Positions 1 through 14,471 of a DNA stretch of 64,000 bases are shown in pieces. Each line of letters begins with the position of its first letter. Position 1 is the stretch's first letter. The notes under the pieces are model-generated. The model saw only the letters and a program-made list of their open reading frames with translations, was not told the origin of the DNA and made no database searches. Position numbers and translations under genes: made by a program. The DNA is from Hormiphora californensis. Its lineage: Eukaryota > Ctenophora > Tentaculata > Cydippida > Pleurobrachiidae. The DNA lies in contig CM035359.1 of the NCBI GenBank assembly GCA_020137815.1, positions 4,110,532 through 4,174,531 of the forward strand, read 5' to 3'.

Positions 1-3000
1 CTAGTGGTATAACTAAGAGTCACCACGGAGCCTGATTTTTGATTTTTTACTTAATTAATTAATTATAAGCAATTAAAATTTTAAAATTGCCCCCGCACTA
101 ACAAAAGTGGCCCAGGGGCACCTGAGTCGCAATTATCTCCCGATCTGCTTGAAATATCGACTTGAAACTTTGTAGGAATGCTCTTCAAGCATATAGAAAG
201 GTCTACAAAAGGTGGGAATATTCAAAATTAAGTAATCAATGAGTTATAAGCAATTAAAAAATGGACATTTTTATGGTGCCCCTGAGCATTGCCCCTGAGC
301 ATTTGAAAATATTTTCCGTTCTGCTACAAATATCGACTTGAAACTTTGTAGGAATGCTCTTCAAGCATATAGAAAGGTCTACAAAAAGTGGGAATATTCA
401 AAATTAACTATCCAATTAATTATAAGCAATTAAAAAAATGTGCAGTGGCAGTGCAGGGGCAAAAAAAATAAAGCATATATATGGCGGGAAAATATTTTGG
501 CGGGAAACCGAAAAATCCCAATAAGCCAAGAACGGGGTGGGGCCAAGGTCTGGCCCACTAGCTTTTGATCACCTCATCGAGCCCGATCGAACGCGAATAA
601 TGTCGACCTCCCACGACGACCTAAACCCGTAATCCCACGTGGTGCCAGCCAACCGCCAGCCAAACGGAAAAATCTAGTGATCCTCTATCAGCTGGTATCA
701 AAATCTAAGCTCAAAGTGACCAGGAACTGGTATTATTAGTGCTAATTGGCGATAACGTCATAAATCACATAATTACGACTAATTAGTGAACCGGGGGTGG
801 TAGAGACCTGTGGGATGGTTCTTTGGACTTTTTATAGAGTCCCTAATCATATCAGAAAGTCAAATTTAAAATTCCAGACCCAACTTCCCACAACCGACCC
901 TACTATAATAAACAGGCCGCCGCGCATCAAAAAATATTTTAACAGCCTGAAGGTTGCTGTTTCGACGAATCTCCCAACTTCGGGTCGGACGAGGGGAAGC
1001 TTGCCTTTTGCGATCATTAAGAACAAAGAAAGGTCTTTTTTTTGGGGGGGGGGGGGGCAAAAAACATGTCAACGATTGTGGCCACACCGTTTGAGATATC
1101 GACTTGAAATTTTGTAGGCATGTTCTTGTAGTATTCCTTTGTGTCATGACGTTGGCGGATTTTTGAATTTTTAATTAATTAATTAATTATAGGTAATTAA
1201 AAACGGTGCAAGGGCACCGTGCCCCTGCACATTGCGTGTTATGTCCCTTGCACCGCACCCTTGCACCAAATTCTATTTTTCCGTTCTGCTTAAAATATCG
1301 ACTTGAAACTTTGTAGGAATGTTCTTCAATCATAAAAGATGATGTTCGAAAAGTGGGAATAGTCAAAATTAATTAATTAGTTAGTTAGAGCCGTGCAAAA
1401 AATGGAATTTGGTGCAAGGGCAGGCAATGTGCAAGGGCAAATGGTGCAAGGGCAGCCCTTGCACCAATTTTATGATCGAACTGTGTCCACACCGTTTAAT
1501 ATTTTGACACGAAACTTTCTATGCATGTTCTAGTAGCATAACTACGAGTACTAGAAGAGCCGTATGATTAATATATCAATTAGGTAATTAATTATAGGCA
1601 AATTAATTAAAATTTGCCCCTGCACAATTTGTGCAAATTTCCCCTGAACATGTGCCCTTGCACCATTTTGTTTGCCCATGCACTAAATTATATTTTCCGT
1701 TCTGCTTAAAATATCGACTTGAAACTTTCTAGGAATGTTCTTCATGCATAAAACATATAATATAATCTACAGAAAGTGGGAATAGTCAAAATTAATTAAT
1801 TAATTACTTAGAGATTAATTTTGGGGTGGCCCCTGCACAATTTTGGCAAATTTGATATTCAAACTTTGAGCCTTTGTGAAAGTAATGAAAATTATTTATT
1901 TCAGGTTATGATGAACAATAAGCTATAAAAACGCCCCTTTTTGTTACACAAGCCTGTGCTTGGTATCGAAGACACCTCACACTCTGTCGCCGGGCGACCT
2001 TCGCGTGCACACGCTGGCAAGGGGTAACTTCGTAACCAAAGCCTGTGCATTGTGCATAATGAAATGGATAAATTTTCATCCAGTTGCTGGCGATAGAACT
2101 CGATAGAGTTCGATTGATTTACCATGACAACGGAGTTGGTTACCATACTAACCAGAGAATTCGTTGTAAAATAGTCCTTTCTTGCTATAAACTCGGCCTT
2201 TAGATAGAAAATTGATTTTATTCTACTCGCACTAATGCAAGGGCATTTCACAGTTTGGTGCCGTTATTTTTGTCTCTATTTTTAATAGGATTTTGGGATT
2301 AGACTGAAAGTATGGGATCATTTGAGAAGTAGTGAAGATTTGAAAATGTTAGCAACTTGCCGGTTCGACAAACTAAACCCATATGATTCCAACTTCGGGT
2401 CGGACGAGGGGAAGCTTGCCTTTTGCGAACATATATACAAACGTAGGTCTTTTTTTCGGGGGGGGGGGGGGGGGGGGCAAATTTCAGGCAGCGATTGTGG
2501 CCACATTTTTTGAGATATCGACCTGAAATTTTGTAGGCGTGTTCTAGTAGTATAACTACGTGTCATAACGTGGCCGGATTTTTGATTTTTTGCCTAATTA
2601 ATTAATTATAGGTAATTAAAAAGTAGCCCCTGCACCGTGCCCCTGGGCATGGGGTGTTCTGTCCCCTGGGCATTGCCCCTGAGCCGAAATTATCTCCCGA
2701 TCTGCTTGAAATATCGACTTGAAACTTTGTAGGAATGCTCTTCAAGCATAAAAAATGATCTACAAAAAGTTAGAATAGTCAAAATTAAGTAATCAATGAG
2801 TTATAGGCATGCAAAAATGGACATTTCTGGTGCCCCTGAATTTTGCCCCCGAGCATTTGAAAAAACTGCCCCTGGGCAATTTTAAAATTCAAACTGTGGC
2901 CACACTGTTTGACATATCGATCTAAAACTTTGTAGGCATGTTCTAGTGGTATAACTAAGAGTCACCACGGAGCCTGATTTTTGATTTTTTACTTAATTAA

Positions 3001-5986
3001 TTAATTATAAGCAATTAAAATTTTAAAATTGCCCTCGCACTAACAAAAGTGGCCCAGGGGCACCTGAGCCGCAATTATCTCCCGATCTGCTTGAAATATC
3101 GACTTGAAACTTTGTAGGAATGCTCTTCAAGCATATAGAAAGGTCTACAAAAGGTGGGAATATTCAAAATTAATTATCCAATTAATTATAAGCAATTAAA
3201 AAATGGACATTTTTCTGGTGCCCCTGAGCATTGCCCCTGAGCATTTGAAAATATTTTCCGTTCTGCTATAAATAACGGCGTAAAATTTTGCAGTAATGTA
3301 GTTCAAGCATATAGAAAGGCCTACAAAAAGTGGGAATATTCAAAATTAATTATCAAATTAATTATAAGCAATTAAAAAAATGTGCAGTGGCAGTGCAGGG
3401 GCAAAAAAATAAAGCATATATATGGCGGGAAAATATTTTGGCGGGAAACCGAAAAAGCCCAATAAGCCAAGAACGGGGTGGGGCCAAGGTCTGGCCCACT
3501 AGCTTTTGATCACCTCATCGAGCCCGATCGAACGCGACCAATGTCGACCTCCCACGACGACCTAAACCCCTAATCCCACGTGGTGCCAGCCAACCGCCAG
3601 CCAAACGGAAAAATCTAGTGATCCTCTATCAGCTGGTATCAAAATCTAAGCTCTAAGTGACCAGGAATTGGCATTATTAGTGCTAATTGGCGATAACGTC
3701 ATAAATCACATAATTACGACTAATTAGTGAACCGGGGGTGGTAGAGACCTGTGGGATGGTACTTTGGACTTTTTATAGAGTCCCTAATCATATCAGAAAG
3801 TCAAATTTAAAATTCCAGACCCAACTTCCCACAACCGACCCTACTATGATAAACAGGCCGCCGCGCATCAAAAAATATTTTAATAGCCTGAAGGTTGCTG
3901 TTTCGACGAATCTCCCAACTTCGGGTCGGACGAGGGGAAGCTTGCCTTTTGCGATCATATATACAAACGTAGGTCTTTTTTTCGGGGGGGGGGGGGGGGG
4001 GGGGCAAATTTCAGGCAGCGATTGTGGCCACATTTTTTGAGATATCGACCTGAAATTTTCTAGGCGTGTTCTAGTAGTATAACTACGTGTCATAACGTGG
4101 CCGGATTTTTGATTTTTTGCCTAATTAATTAATTATAGGTAATTAAAAAGTAGCCCCTGCACCGTGCCCCTGAGCATGGGGTGTTCTGTCCCCTGGGCAT
4201 TGCCCCTGAGCCGAAATTATCTCCCGATCTGCTTGAAATATCGACTTGAAACTTTGTAGGAATGCTCTTCAAGCATAAAAAATGATCTACAAAAAGTTAG
4301 AATAGTCAAAATTAAGTAATCAATGAGTTATAGGCATGCAAAAATGGACATTTCTGGTGCCCCTGAATTTTGCCCCCGGGCATTTGAAAAAACTGCCCCT
4401 GGGCAATTTTAAAATTCAAATTGTGGCCACACTGTTTGACATATCGATCTAAAACTTTGTAGGCATGTTCTAGTGGTATAACTAAGAGTCACCACGGAGC
4501 CTGATTTTTGATTTTTTACTTAATTAATTAATTATAAGCAATTAAAATTTTAAAATTGCCCCTCGCACTAACAAAAGTGGCCCAGGGGCACCTGAGCCGC
4601 AATTATCTCCCGATCTGCTTGAAATATCGACTTGAAACTTTGTAGGAATGCTCTTCAAGCATATAGAAAGGTCTACAAAAGGTGGGAATATTCAAAATTA
4701 ATTATCCAATTAATTATAAGCAATTAAAAAATGGACATTTTTCTGGTGCCCCTGAGCATTGCCCCTGAGCATTTGAAAATATTTTCCGTTCTGCTATAAA
4801 TAACGGCCTAAAATTTTGCAGTAATGTAGTTCAAGCATATAGAAAGGTCTACAAAAAGTGGGAATATTCAAAATTGATTATCAAATTAATTATAAGCAAT
4901 TAAAAAAATGTGCAGTGGCAGTGCAGGGGCAAAAAAATAAAGCATATATATATGGCGGGAAAATATTTTGGCGGGAAACCGAAAAAGCCCAATAAGCCAA
5001 GAACGGGGTGGGGCCAAGGTCTGGCCCACTAGCTTTTGATCACCTCATCGAGCCCGATCGAACGTGACCAATGTCGACCTCCCACGACGACCTAAACCCC
5101 TAATCCCACGTGGTGCCAGCCAACCGCCAGCCAAACGGAAAAATCTAGTGATCCTCTATCAGCTGGTATCAAAATCTAAGCTCTAAGTGACCAGGAACTG
5201 ACATTATTAGTGCTAATTGGCGATAACGTCGTAAATCACATAATTACGACTAATTAGTGAACCGGGGGTGGTAGAGACCTGTGGGATGGTACTTTGGACT
5301 TTTTATAGAGTCCCTAATCATATCAGAAAGTCAAATTTAAAATTCCAGACCCAACTTCCCACAACCGACCCTACTATAATAAACAGGCCGCCGCGCATCA
5401 AAAAATATTTTAACAGCCTGAAGGTTGCTGTTTCGACGAATCTCCCAACTTCGGGTCGGACGAGGGGAAGCTTGCCTTTTGCGATCATATATACAAACGT
5501 AGGTCTTTTTTTCGGGGGGGGGGGGGGGGGGGGGCAAATTTCAGGCAGCGATTGTGGCCACATTTTTTGAGATATCGACCTGAAATTTTGTAGGCGTGTT
5601 CTAGTAGTATAACTACGTGTCATAACGTGGCCGGATTTTTGATTTTTTGCCTAATTAATTAATTATAGGTAATTAAAAAGTAGCCCCTGCACCGTGCCCC
5701 TGAGCATGGGGTGTTCTGTCCCCTGGGCATTGCCCCTGAGCCCAGTGTCAAAGTTCGGGTATCCAGGGATCCTGGCTGCTAGTCAATTTTAGCGCCAAAA
5801 TATCTAGTCAATTTTCTAAAATGGGAAAATTATAGTGAGAAATTGAGAAAATGGTATATTTACTGTTGTAGCACATTTAAAAAAATGACAAACTTCAAAT
5901 CACCATAGATATGGATTTTCTCTAATTTACAGAACATTGTTTTGCTCTGATTTTCTGATTTTCACCACCTCCATTCTTACATTTTC

Positions 5987-6058
5987 CATCAGTGGTGTAG
6001 TGGTTACACCATGGACTCTCACCCCGATGATCAGGGTTCGAATCCGGATGGGGTGATT
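5987..6058 (+). pseudogene. tRNA-like module, Glu(CTC)-like, degenerate
   Basis: The order of parts is that of a tRNA: a D-arm-like GGTGTAGTGGTTACACC, an anticodon loop CTCTCAC as in tRNA-Glu(CTC), and a T-loop in a perfect B-box GGTTCGAATCC at 6035-6045. The acceptor strands do not pair and the anticodon and T stems contain mismatches, so it is unlikely to be a working tRNA. It lies inside the 853-bp TIR element. A tRNA-derived SINE fragment is an alternative. Confidence 0.55.
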
Positions 6059-6349
6059 TGGCTTACTTTTTACTTTCATGATTTTTTCTCTCTTTATTCA
6101 TACCAGTGTGTTGAAACATGACACTGATAGTGATAACATCACAATATCATAGAAGAACGCTTGTCAGTACATATGTGTGAGATCTCGCTCATCGATGTCA
6201 GGATCTCTAGTCGGTAGAGAGGGAGTCTAAGAGGTAGCCTGTGATAGTCACGGATCCCGCAGCGCACGATAAACTAATTGCTGAAAAGTCATGCTTTGTA
6301 GACTAGAGATCCAAACATTATATAGAGCGCTGAATATTGATACAAGCAC

Positions 6350-6421
6350 AAGGTTGGTGGTCTAGTGGTATGATTCTCGCCTGTCAATCGGGAGACCCGG
6401 GTTCGATCCTCAGGTTTGACA
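6350..6421 (+). pseudogene. tRNA-like module, Gly/Asp-like, degenerate
   Basis: The sequence TGGTCTAGTGGTATGATTCT followed by CGCCTGTC closely follows a tRNA-Gly, but the anticodon position reads GTC (Asp) where a Gly tRNA would have GCC. The B-box GGTTCGATCCT is at 6400-6410. The anticodon stem is four pairs plus a mismatch and the T stem has one mismatch. The acceptor ends do not pair. It is the second such module inside the TIR element. Confidence 0.55.
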
Positions 6422-9400
6422 TAAATCCAAAACGTCTTTTTTTATTTTTTTTAAATGTTTTGTTTTTTTATACAATTATCTAGTTAATTAATCAATGCGT
6501 TGAAACTTATTAAAATAGAAAAATATGTTTCCATCCTAGTCAAATTTTTTAAAAAAATCAGGATCCTAGTCGGATTGAGATACTTTGACACTGGGCCCCT
6601 GAGCCGAAATTATCTCCCGATCTGCTTGAAATATCGACTTGAAACTTTGTAGGAATGCTCTTCAAGCATAAAAAATGATCAACAAAAAGTTAGAATAGTC
6701 AAAATTAAGTAATCAATGAGTTATAGGCATGCAAAAATGGACATTTCTGGTGCCCCTGAATTTTGCCCCCGGGCATTTGAAAAAACTGCCCCTGGGCAAT
6801 TTTAAAATTCAAATTGTGGCCACACTGTTTGACATATCGATCTAAAACTTTGTAGGCATGTTCTAGTGGTATAACTAAGAGTCACCACGGAGCCTGATTT
6901 TTGATTTTTTACTTAATTAATTAATTATAAGCAATTAAAATTTTAAAATTGCCCCCGCACTAACAAAAGTGGCCCAGGGGCACCTGAGTCGCAATTATCT
7001 CCCGATCTGCTTGAAATATCGACTTGAAACTTTGTAGGAATGCTCTTCAAGCATATAGAAAGGTCTACAAAAGGTGGGAATATTCAAAATTAAGTAATCA
7101 ATGAGTTATAAGCAATTAAAAAATGGACATTTTTATGGTGCCCCTGAGCATTGCCCCTGAGCATTTGAAAATATTTTCCGTTCTGCTATAAATATCGACT
7201 TGAAACTTTGTAGGAATGCTCTTCAAGCATATAGAAAGGTCTACAAAAAGTGGGAATATTCAAAATTAACTATCCAATTAATTATAAGCAATTAAAAAAA
7301 TGTGCAGTGGCAGTGCAGGGGCAAAAAAATAAAGCATATATATGGCGGGAAAATATTTTGGCGGGAAACCGAAAAATCCCAATAAGCCAAGAACGGGGTG
7401 GGGCCAAGGTCTGGCCCACTAGCTTTTGATCACCTCATCGAGCCCGATCGAACGCGAATAATGTCGACCTCCCACGACGACCTAAACCCGTAATCCCACG
7501 TGGTGCCAGCCAACCGCCAGCCAAACGGAAAAATCTAGTGATCCTCTATCAGCTGGTATCAAAATCTAAGCTCAAAGTGACCTGGAACTGGCATTATTAG
7601 TGCTAATTGGCGATAACGTCATAAATCACATAATTACGACTAATTAGTGAACCGGGGGTGGTAGAGACCTGTGGGATGGTACTTTGGACTTTTTATAGAG
7701 TCCCTAATCATATCAAATTTAAAATTCCAGGCCCAACTTCCCACAACCGACCCTACTATAATAAACAGGCCGCCGCGCATCAAAAAATATTTTAACAGCC
7801 TGAAGGTTGCTGTTTCGACGAATCTCCCAACTTCGGGTCGGACGAGGGGAAGCTTGCCTTTTGCGATCATATATACAAAGAATAGAAGATTTTCGGGGGG
7901 GGGGGGGGGGGGGCAAATTTCAGGCAGCGATTGCGGCCACATCGTTTGAGATATCGACCTGAAATTTTGTAGGCATGTTCTAGTAGTATAACTACGTGTC
8001 ATAACGTGGCCGGATTTTTGATTTTTTAATTAATTAATTAATTATAAGCTATCAAAATTTGCCCCTGCACATTGCCCCTGTACATTTCGATTTTTTGCCC
8101 CTGCACGTGTGCCCCTGCACACGGTTTATCTTCCGTTCTGCTTGAAATATCGACTTGAAACTTTGTAGGAATGTTCTTCAATCATAAAAAATGATATTCG
8201 AAAAGTGGGAGTATTGAAAATTAATTAATTAATTAGTTATAGGCATGCAAAAATGGACTTTTTTAGGGCCCCCTGCACTTTTTTTGAAAATGTGCAGGGG
8301 CAAATACCCCTGCACATTTTTTGCAATTTTGATATTCAAACTGTGGCCAAACTGTTTGTTTTTTCGAAATGAAACTTTGTATGCATGTTCTAGTAGTATA
8401 ACTACGCGTCATAAAAAGGCTGGATTTCTTATTTTTAATTTAACTAATTAATTATAAGTAATTAAAATTTTGCCCCTGCACCATCTTTCCCCTGCACCGC
8501 TGATTTCGACCCCCTGCACATTTCCTGAACAAGGCAACTAAAAATGGTATATTTTCTGTTCTGCTATAAACAACGACCTAAAATTTTGTAGTAATGTAGT
8601 TCATGCATATAGAAAGATTGACAAAAAGTGGGAATAGTCAAAATTAATTATCCAATTAATTATAAGTAATTAAAATTTTGCCCCTGCACAATTTTGTTTG
8701 CCCCTGCACAATTTTTGCAACTTTGATATTCAAACTGTGGCCACACCGTTTGAAATTTCGAAATGAAACTTTGTATGTATGTTCTAGTAGTATAAATACG
8801 AGTCATAACGGAGCCGGATTTTTGATTTTCTAATTAATAAATTAATAATAATCAATTAAAACTTTTGCCCCTGCACAGTTTTGGCAAATTTGATATTCAA
8901 ACTTTGAGCCTTTGTGAAAGTTTCATACAGTTGCTGGCGATAGACTCGATAGAGTTCGATTAATTTACCATGACAACGGAGTTGGTTACCATAGTAACCA
9001 GGGAATTCGTTGTAAAATAGTCCTTTCTTGCTATAAACAATATAGTTAACGTGTAGCACACGCCACAAAAGTTTTAAATTTAAGTTTTTGGGTGAAAAAT
9101 AAATGGACTTTAACAATCGAAAGAAAGTGTGCCATTAGATCCTGAACCGAGAAACGAATATTTGTCAAATCGAATTTTGTTTAATGCGCCCCCGGTTCCC
9201 ATTATTAAATATCGGACTGTATGTTAGCAACTTCGGGTCGGACGAGGGGAAGCTTGCCTTTTGCGAACATATATACAAAGAAAGGTCTTTTTTTCGGGGG
9301 GGGGGGGGCAAATTTCAGGCAGCGATTGCGGCCACATCGTTTGAGATATCGACCTGAAATTTTGTAGGCATGTTCTAGTAGTATAACTACGTGTCATAAC

Positions 9401-11998
9401 GTGGCCGGATTTTTGATTTTTTAATTAATTAATTAATTATAAGCTATCAAAATTTGCCCCTGCACATTGCCCCTGTACATTTCGATTTTTTGCCCCTGCA
9501 CGCGTGCCCCTGCACACGGTTTATCTTCCGTTCTGCTTGAAATATCGACTTGAAACTTTGTAGGAATGTTCTTCAATCATAAAAAATGATATTCGAAAAG
9601 TGGGAGTATTGAAAATTAATTAATTAATTAGTTATAGGCATGCAAAAATTGACTTTTTTAGGGCCCCCTGCACTTTTTTTGAAAATGTACAGGGGCAAAT
9701 ACCCCTGCACATTTTTTGCAATTTTGATATTCAAACTGTGGCCAAACTGTTTGTTTTTTCGAAATGAAACTTTGTATGCATGTTCTAGTAGTATAACTAC
9801 GAGTCATAAAAAGGCTGGATTTCTTATTTTTAATTTAACTAATTAATTATAAGTAATTAAAATTTTGCCCCTGCACCATCTTTCCCCTGCACCGCTGATT
9901 TCGACCCCCTGCACATTTCCTGAACAAGGCAACTAAAAATGGTATATTTTCTGTTCTGCTATAAATAACGACCTAAAATTTTGTAGTAATGTAGTTCATG
10001 CATATAGAAAGATCGACAAAAAGTGGGAATAGTCAAAATTAATTATCCAATTAATTATAAGTAATTAAAATTTTGCCCCTGCACAATTTTGTTTGCCCCT
10101 GCACAATTTTTGCAACTTTGATATTCAAACTGTGTCCAAACCGTTTGTTTTTTCGAAATGAAACTTTGTATGTATGTTCTAGTAGTATAAATACGAGTCA
10201 TAACGGAGCCGGATTTTTGATTTTCTAATTAATTAATTAATAATAATCAATTAAAACTTTTGCCCCTGCACCAATTTGCCACTACACAGTTTTGGCAAAT
10301 TTGATATTCAAACTTTGAGCCTTTGTGAAAGTAATGAAAAATATTTATTTCAGGTTATGATGAACAATAAGCTATAAAAATGCCCCTGACAACGGATTTG
10401 GTTACCATAGCAACCAGGGAATTTGCCGTAAAATAGCCCTTTCTTGCTATAAACTCCACCTTTAGTTCAAATTTGAGCACCTCTAAAACAAATAAGAGCA
10501 TTAACTTAATTAATTATTTATTAACGTGGTGAGATAGGAAATTGATTTTGTTCTGCTCCCACTAACTACAAGGGCATTTCACATTTTGGTGCCATTATTT
10601 TTGTCTCTATTTTTAATAGGATTTACAATTTTATTTTGGTATTAGACTAAATGTATGGGATTAGATCATTTGAGAAGTGGTGAAGATTTGAAATATGTTA
10701 GCAACTTGCCGGTTCGACAAACTAAACCCATATGATTCCAACTTCGGGTCGGACGAGGGGAAGCTTGCCTTTTGCGAACATTAAGAACAAAGAAAAGTCT
10801 TTTTTAGGGGGGGGGGGGGGCAAAAAACATGTCAACGATTGTGGCCACACCGTTTGAGATATCGACTTGAAACTTTGTAGGAATGTTCTTCAATCATAAA
10901 AGATGATGTTCGAAAAGTGGGAATAGTCAAAATTAATTAATTAGTTAGTTAGAGCCGTGCAAAAAATGGAATTTGGTGCAGGGGCAGGCAATGTGCAAGG
11001 GCAAATGGTTCAGGGGCTGCCCTTGCACCAAAATTGTGATCGAACTGTGTCCACACCGTTTGTAGTAGCATAACTACGAGTACTAGAAGAGCCGTATGAT
11101 TAATATATCAATTAGGTAATTAATTATAGGCAAATTAATTAAAATTTGCCCCTGCACAATTTGTGCAATTTTCCCCTGAACATTTGCCCCTGCACCATTT
11201 TGTTTGCCCCTGCACATTTTTTGCAACTTTGATATTCAAACTGTGGCCACACCGTTTGAAATTTCGAAATGAAACTTTGCATGTATGTTCTAGTAGTATA
11301 ACTACGAGTCATAACGGAGCCGGATTTTTGATTTTCTAATTAATTAATTAATTATAATCAATTAAAACTTTTGCCCCTGCACCAATTTGCCCCTGCACAG
11401 TTTTGGCAAATTTGATATTCAAACTTTGAGCCTTTGTGAAAGTAATGAAAATTATTTATTTCAGGTTATGATGAACAATAATTGCTATAAAAACGCCCCT
11501 TTTTGTTACACAAGCCTGTGCTTGGTATCGAAGACACCTCACACTCTGTCGCCGGGCGACCTTCGCGTGCACACGCTGGCAAGGGGTAACTTCGTAACCA
11601 AAGCCTGTGCATTGTGCATAATGAAATGGATAAATTTTCATCCAGTTGCTGGCGATAGAACTCGATAGAGTTCGATTGATTTACCATGACAACGGAGTTG
11701 GTTACCATACTAACCAGAGAATTCGTTGTAAAATAGTCCTTTCTTGCTATAAACTCGGCCTTTAGATAGAAAATTGATTTTATTCTACTCGCACTAATGC
11801 AAGGGCATTTCACAGTTTGGTGCCGTTATTTTTGTCTCTATTTTTAATAGGATTTTGGGATTAGACTGAAAGTATGGGATCATTTGAGAAGTAGTGAAGA
11901 TTTGAAACATGTTAGCAACTTGCCGGTTCGACAAACTAAACCCATATGATTCCAACTTCGGGTCGGACGAGGGGAAGCTTGCCTTTTGCGAACATATA

Positions 11999-13330
11999 TC
12001 TGAAAATAACTTTGAATTGTATCGGTGTCAAAGAATTTGTCTGAGACATTTGTCTCTGTAGAAACTGTAACTGTGTCCTAACTAGTGTGTCCTCCAAACT
12101 TATCAGATCCTAGTTTAATGAGTCGACAAGATGAAATGTATTCTGGGGGGTATACGATTAGTTGGTTGACTTGACTTGATACATAGGCATATATATCTGA
12201 TTGAATGCCTTTTTTCTGTACTCCATATATTGAGCTTGAAAACCAAAACAAGAAGATGTATAGTCATGCTTGACCCTCTCTCGCCGCTCTGGTTAGAAGA
12301 TATAAAACATAGAAGATATAGGCCAGAAGGCCTAAAGATCTGATACATGTTGACATCCCCTATCTTTCTATTATTGGGATCCAGCCATGAAGTAAACCCG
12401 GTTACAGTTGGTGATCAGTAGTTGTTTGTTCTCGGAATCATCAGACAAAGATTATATTGTACGTCTACTAAACCGAGACATTTAGAACTTTCCTGTCTCA
12501 GAGCGCCATCCAGACACTTAAGTGGCAAGCGAACTGCATTGTTCAGAATTAGACTTCTCTAAAGAGAGAGTCTCCCCTAGGAGTAAAAAAGACTGTATGG
12601 CGGTGCTCGGGTAAGGTTTTGTGGCGGTGGACAGATTTTACGTAAACTGTCATCGCCATGTCTGTGATCTGGAAGTTATTTGTGGACAATGTCCTTCATG
12701 GTATTCACGTGGTCATTGTTGAACAAGAGATCACGGTAGATACACAGAGAGAGAAAGAGAAAGAGAGAGAGGGAGAAAGAGGTGGATAGATAAAGAAGAA
12801 TGAGCGAGAGATCAGGGAGACAAACTACCATAGTATTGAAGAGAGATATGAGCACGTCATCTCATGGTTTTTGTCGTATAACAGAGGGACTCATGACAAA
12901 GAAGACCTGTTTAGACGGCACAATCAAGCCCGTATTATCAACTTCACATCTGCCACTAGTTGGTCACCTTCGTTTACTACTTGAGACCAGTTGAGTACTA
13001 GCTGCGCTGGTATTTGTTGAGTAAGGGGGAAGAGTCTTCCCCCTTACTCAACAAGCTGGTATGCTAGTTAGTTTTAAAGTCGATATTTTCTATGAGCCAA
13101 TTAATGCTTTGAGATTCCGACAATGCTATGAATAGAACTGTTAGCAGTTTAACAAAAGTCGAAAAACTAAAATTTTGCTAATAGCTTCCTTCTTCGTCCT
13201 GTACCTATAAGACGTATTGAGATTCATTTCTTATCTATATCTCTCTCTCTACTTATATTCCTTCTCCAGTATTCAAGTTCTGAGAAAAGGACGTCTACTG
13301 AAGGTATCTCCTTTTCAATATCTTCCTTCC
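11999..13330. other. Unique A+T-rich sequence with a short perfect hairpin
   Basis: After the satellite ends, no coding exon is supported. A GA-rich patch lies at about 12745-12790. At 13014-13054 a 20-bp perfect inverted repeat around one base forms a hairpin with stem TTGTTGAGTAAGGGGGAAGA. Nothing else is recognised. Confidence 0.6.
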
Positions 13331-13331
13331 T

Positions 13332-14471
<1,140 letters not shown>

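Larger units (their letters stand above)
5742..6594. mobile_element. 853-bp non-autonomous TIR element with 10-bp target duplication
   Basis: The element interrupts a satellite unit whose uninterrupted sister copies show the empty site. Its ends are a 13-bp perfect inverted repeat, CCAGTGTCAAAGT at the left and ACTTTGACACTGG at the right, followed by imperfect inverted similarity around GGATCCTG. The 10-bp sequence GCCCCTGAGC is present at 5732-5741 and 6595-6604 and only once in the empty sites, so it is the target-site duplication. A 9-10 bp duplication is usual for Mutator-like elements; that assignment is inference. It has no open frame of useful length, and carries two tRNA-like modules. 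Confidence 0.88.
1044..10820 (+). repeat. Seven poly-G tracts, one per satellite unit
   Basis: Uninterrupted G runs lie at 1044-1057 (14), 2458-2477 (20), 3984-4004 (21), 5514-5534 (21), 7895-7913 (19), 9296-9308 (13) and 10807-10820 (14). Each sits about 65-70 nt after the anchor and is preceded by a short T run. The eighth unit ends before this point. Runs of this length can form G-quadruplexes and are prone to sequencing error, so exact lengths are uncertain. Confidence 0.9.
1..11998. repeat. Complex higher-order satellite, about 1.2-1.5 kb units
   Basis: Eight related units can be phased by one anchor that begins CTTCGGGTCGGACGAGGGGA at 978, 2393, 3919, 5449, 7831, 9231, 10742 and 11956. 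Spacings are about 1415, 1526, 1530, 2382 (1.53 kb once the inserted element at 5742-6594 is removed), 1400, 1511 and 1214. Within units a shorter module recurs: a phrase containing ATCGACTTGAAACTTTGTAGG, then an AATTAATTAATTATAAG tract, then GCCCCTGCAC/GCCCCTGAGC-type runs. Units at 3.7-5.2 and 5.2-6.7 kb are almost identical; those from 8 to 12 kb are a divergent subtype, with 8.0-8.9 and 9.4-10.3 kb being 1395-bp-spaced copies of each other, and 1.9-2.4 kb matching 11.4-12.0 kb. The array stops abruptly at about 11998. Open frames across it are short, overlap on both strands and follow the repeat, so I call no gene. Confidence 0.93.

Noticed and set aside
797-8002. Open frames of 60-120 codons repeated in each satellite unit on both strands
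   Set aside because: They overlap on opposite strands, run through poly-G as poly-Gly or poly-Pro, differ at their ends between units and have no splice or domain support.
12585-12615. ATG followed by a GTAAGG donor, and a similar site at 16747
   Set aside because: Their phases (2 and 1) cannot join the phase-0 K2P exon 2.
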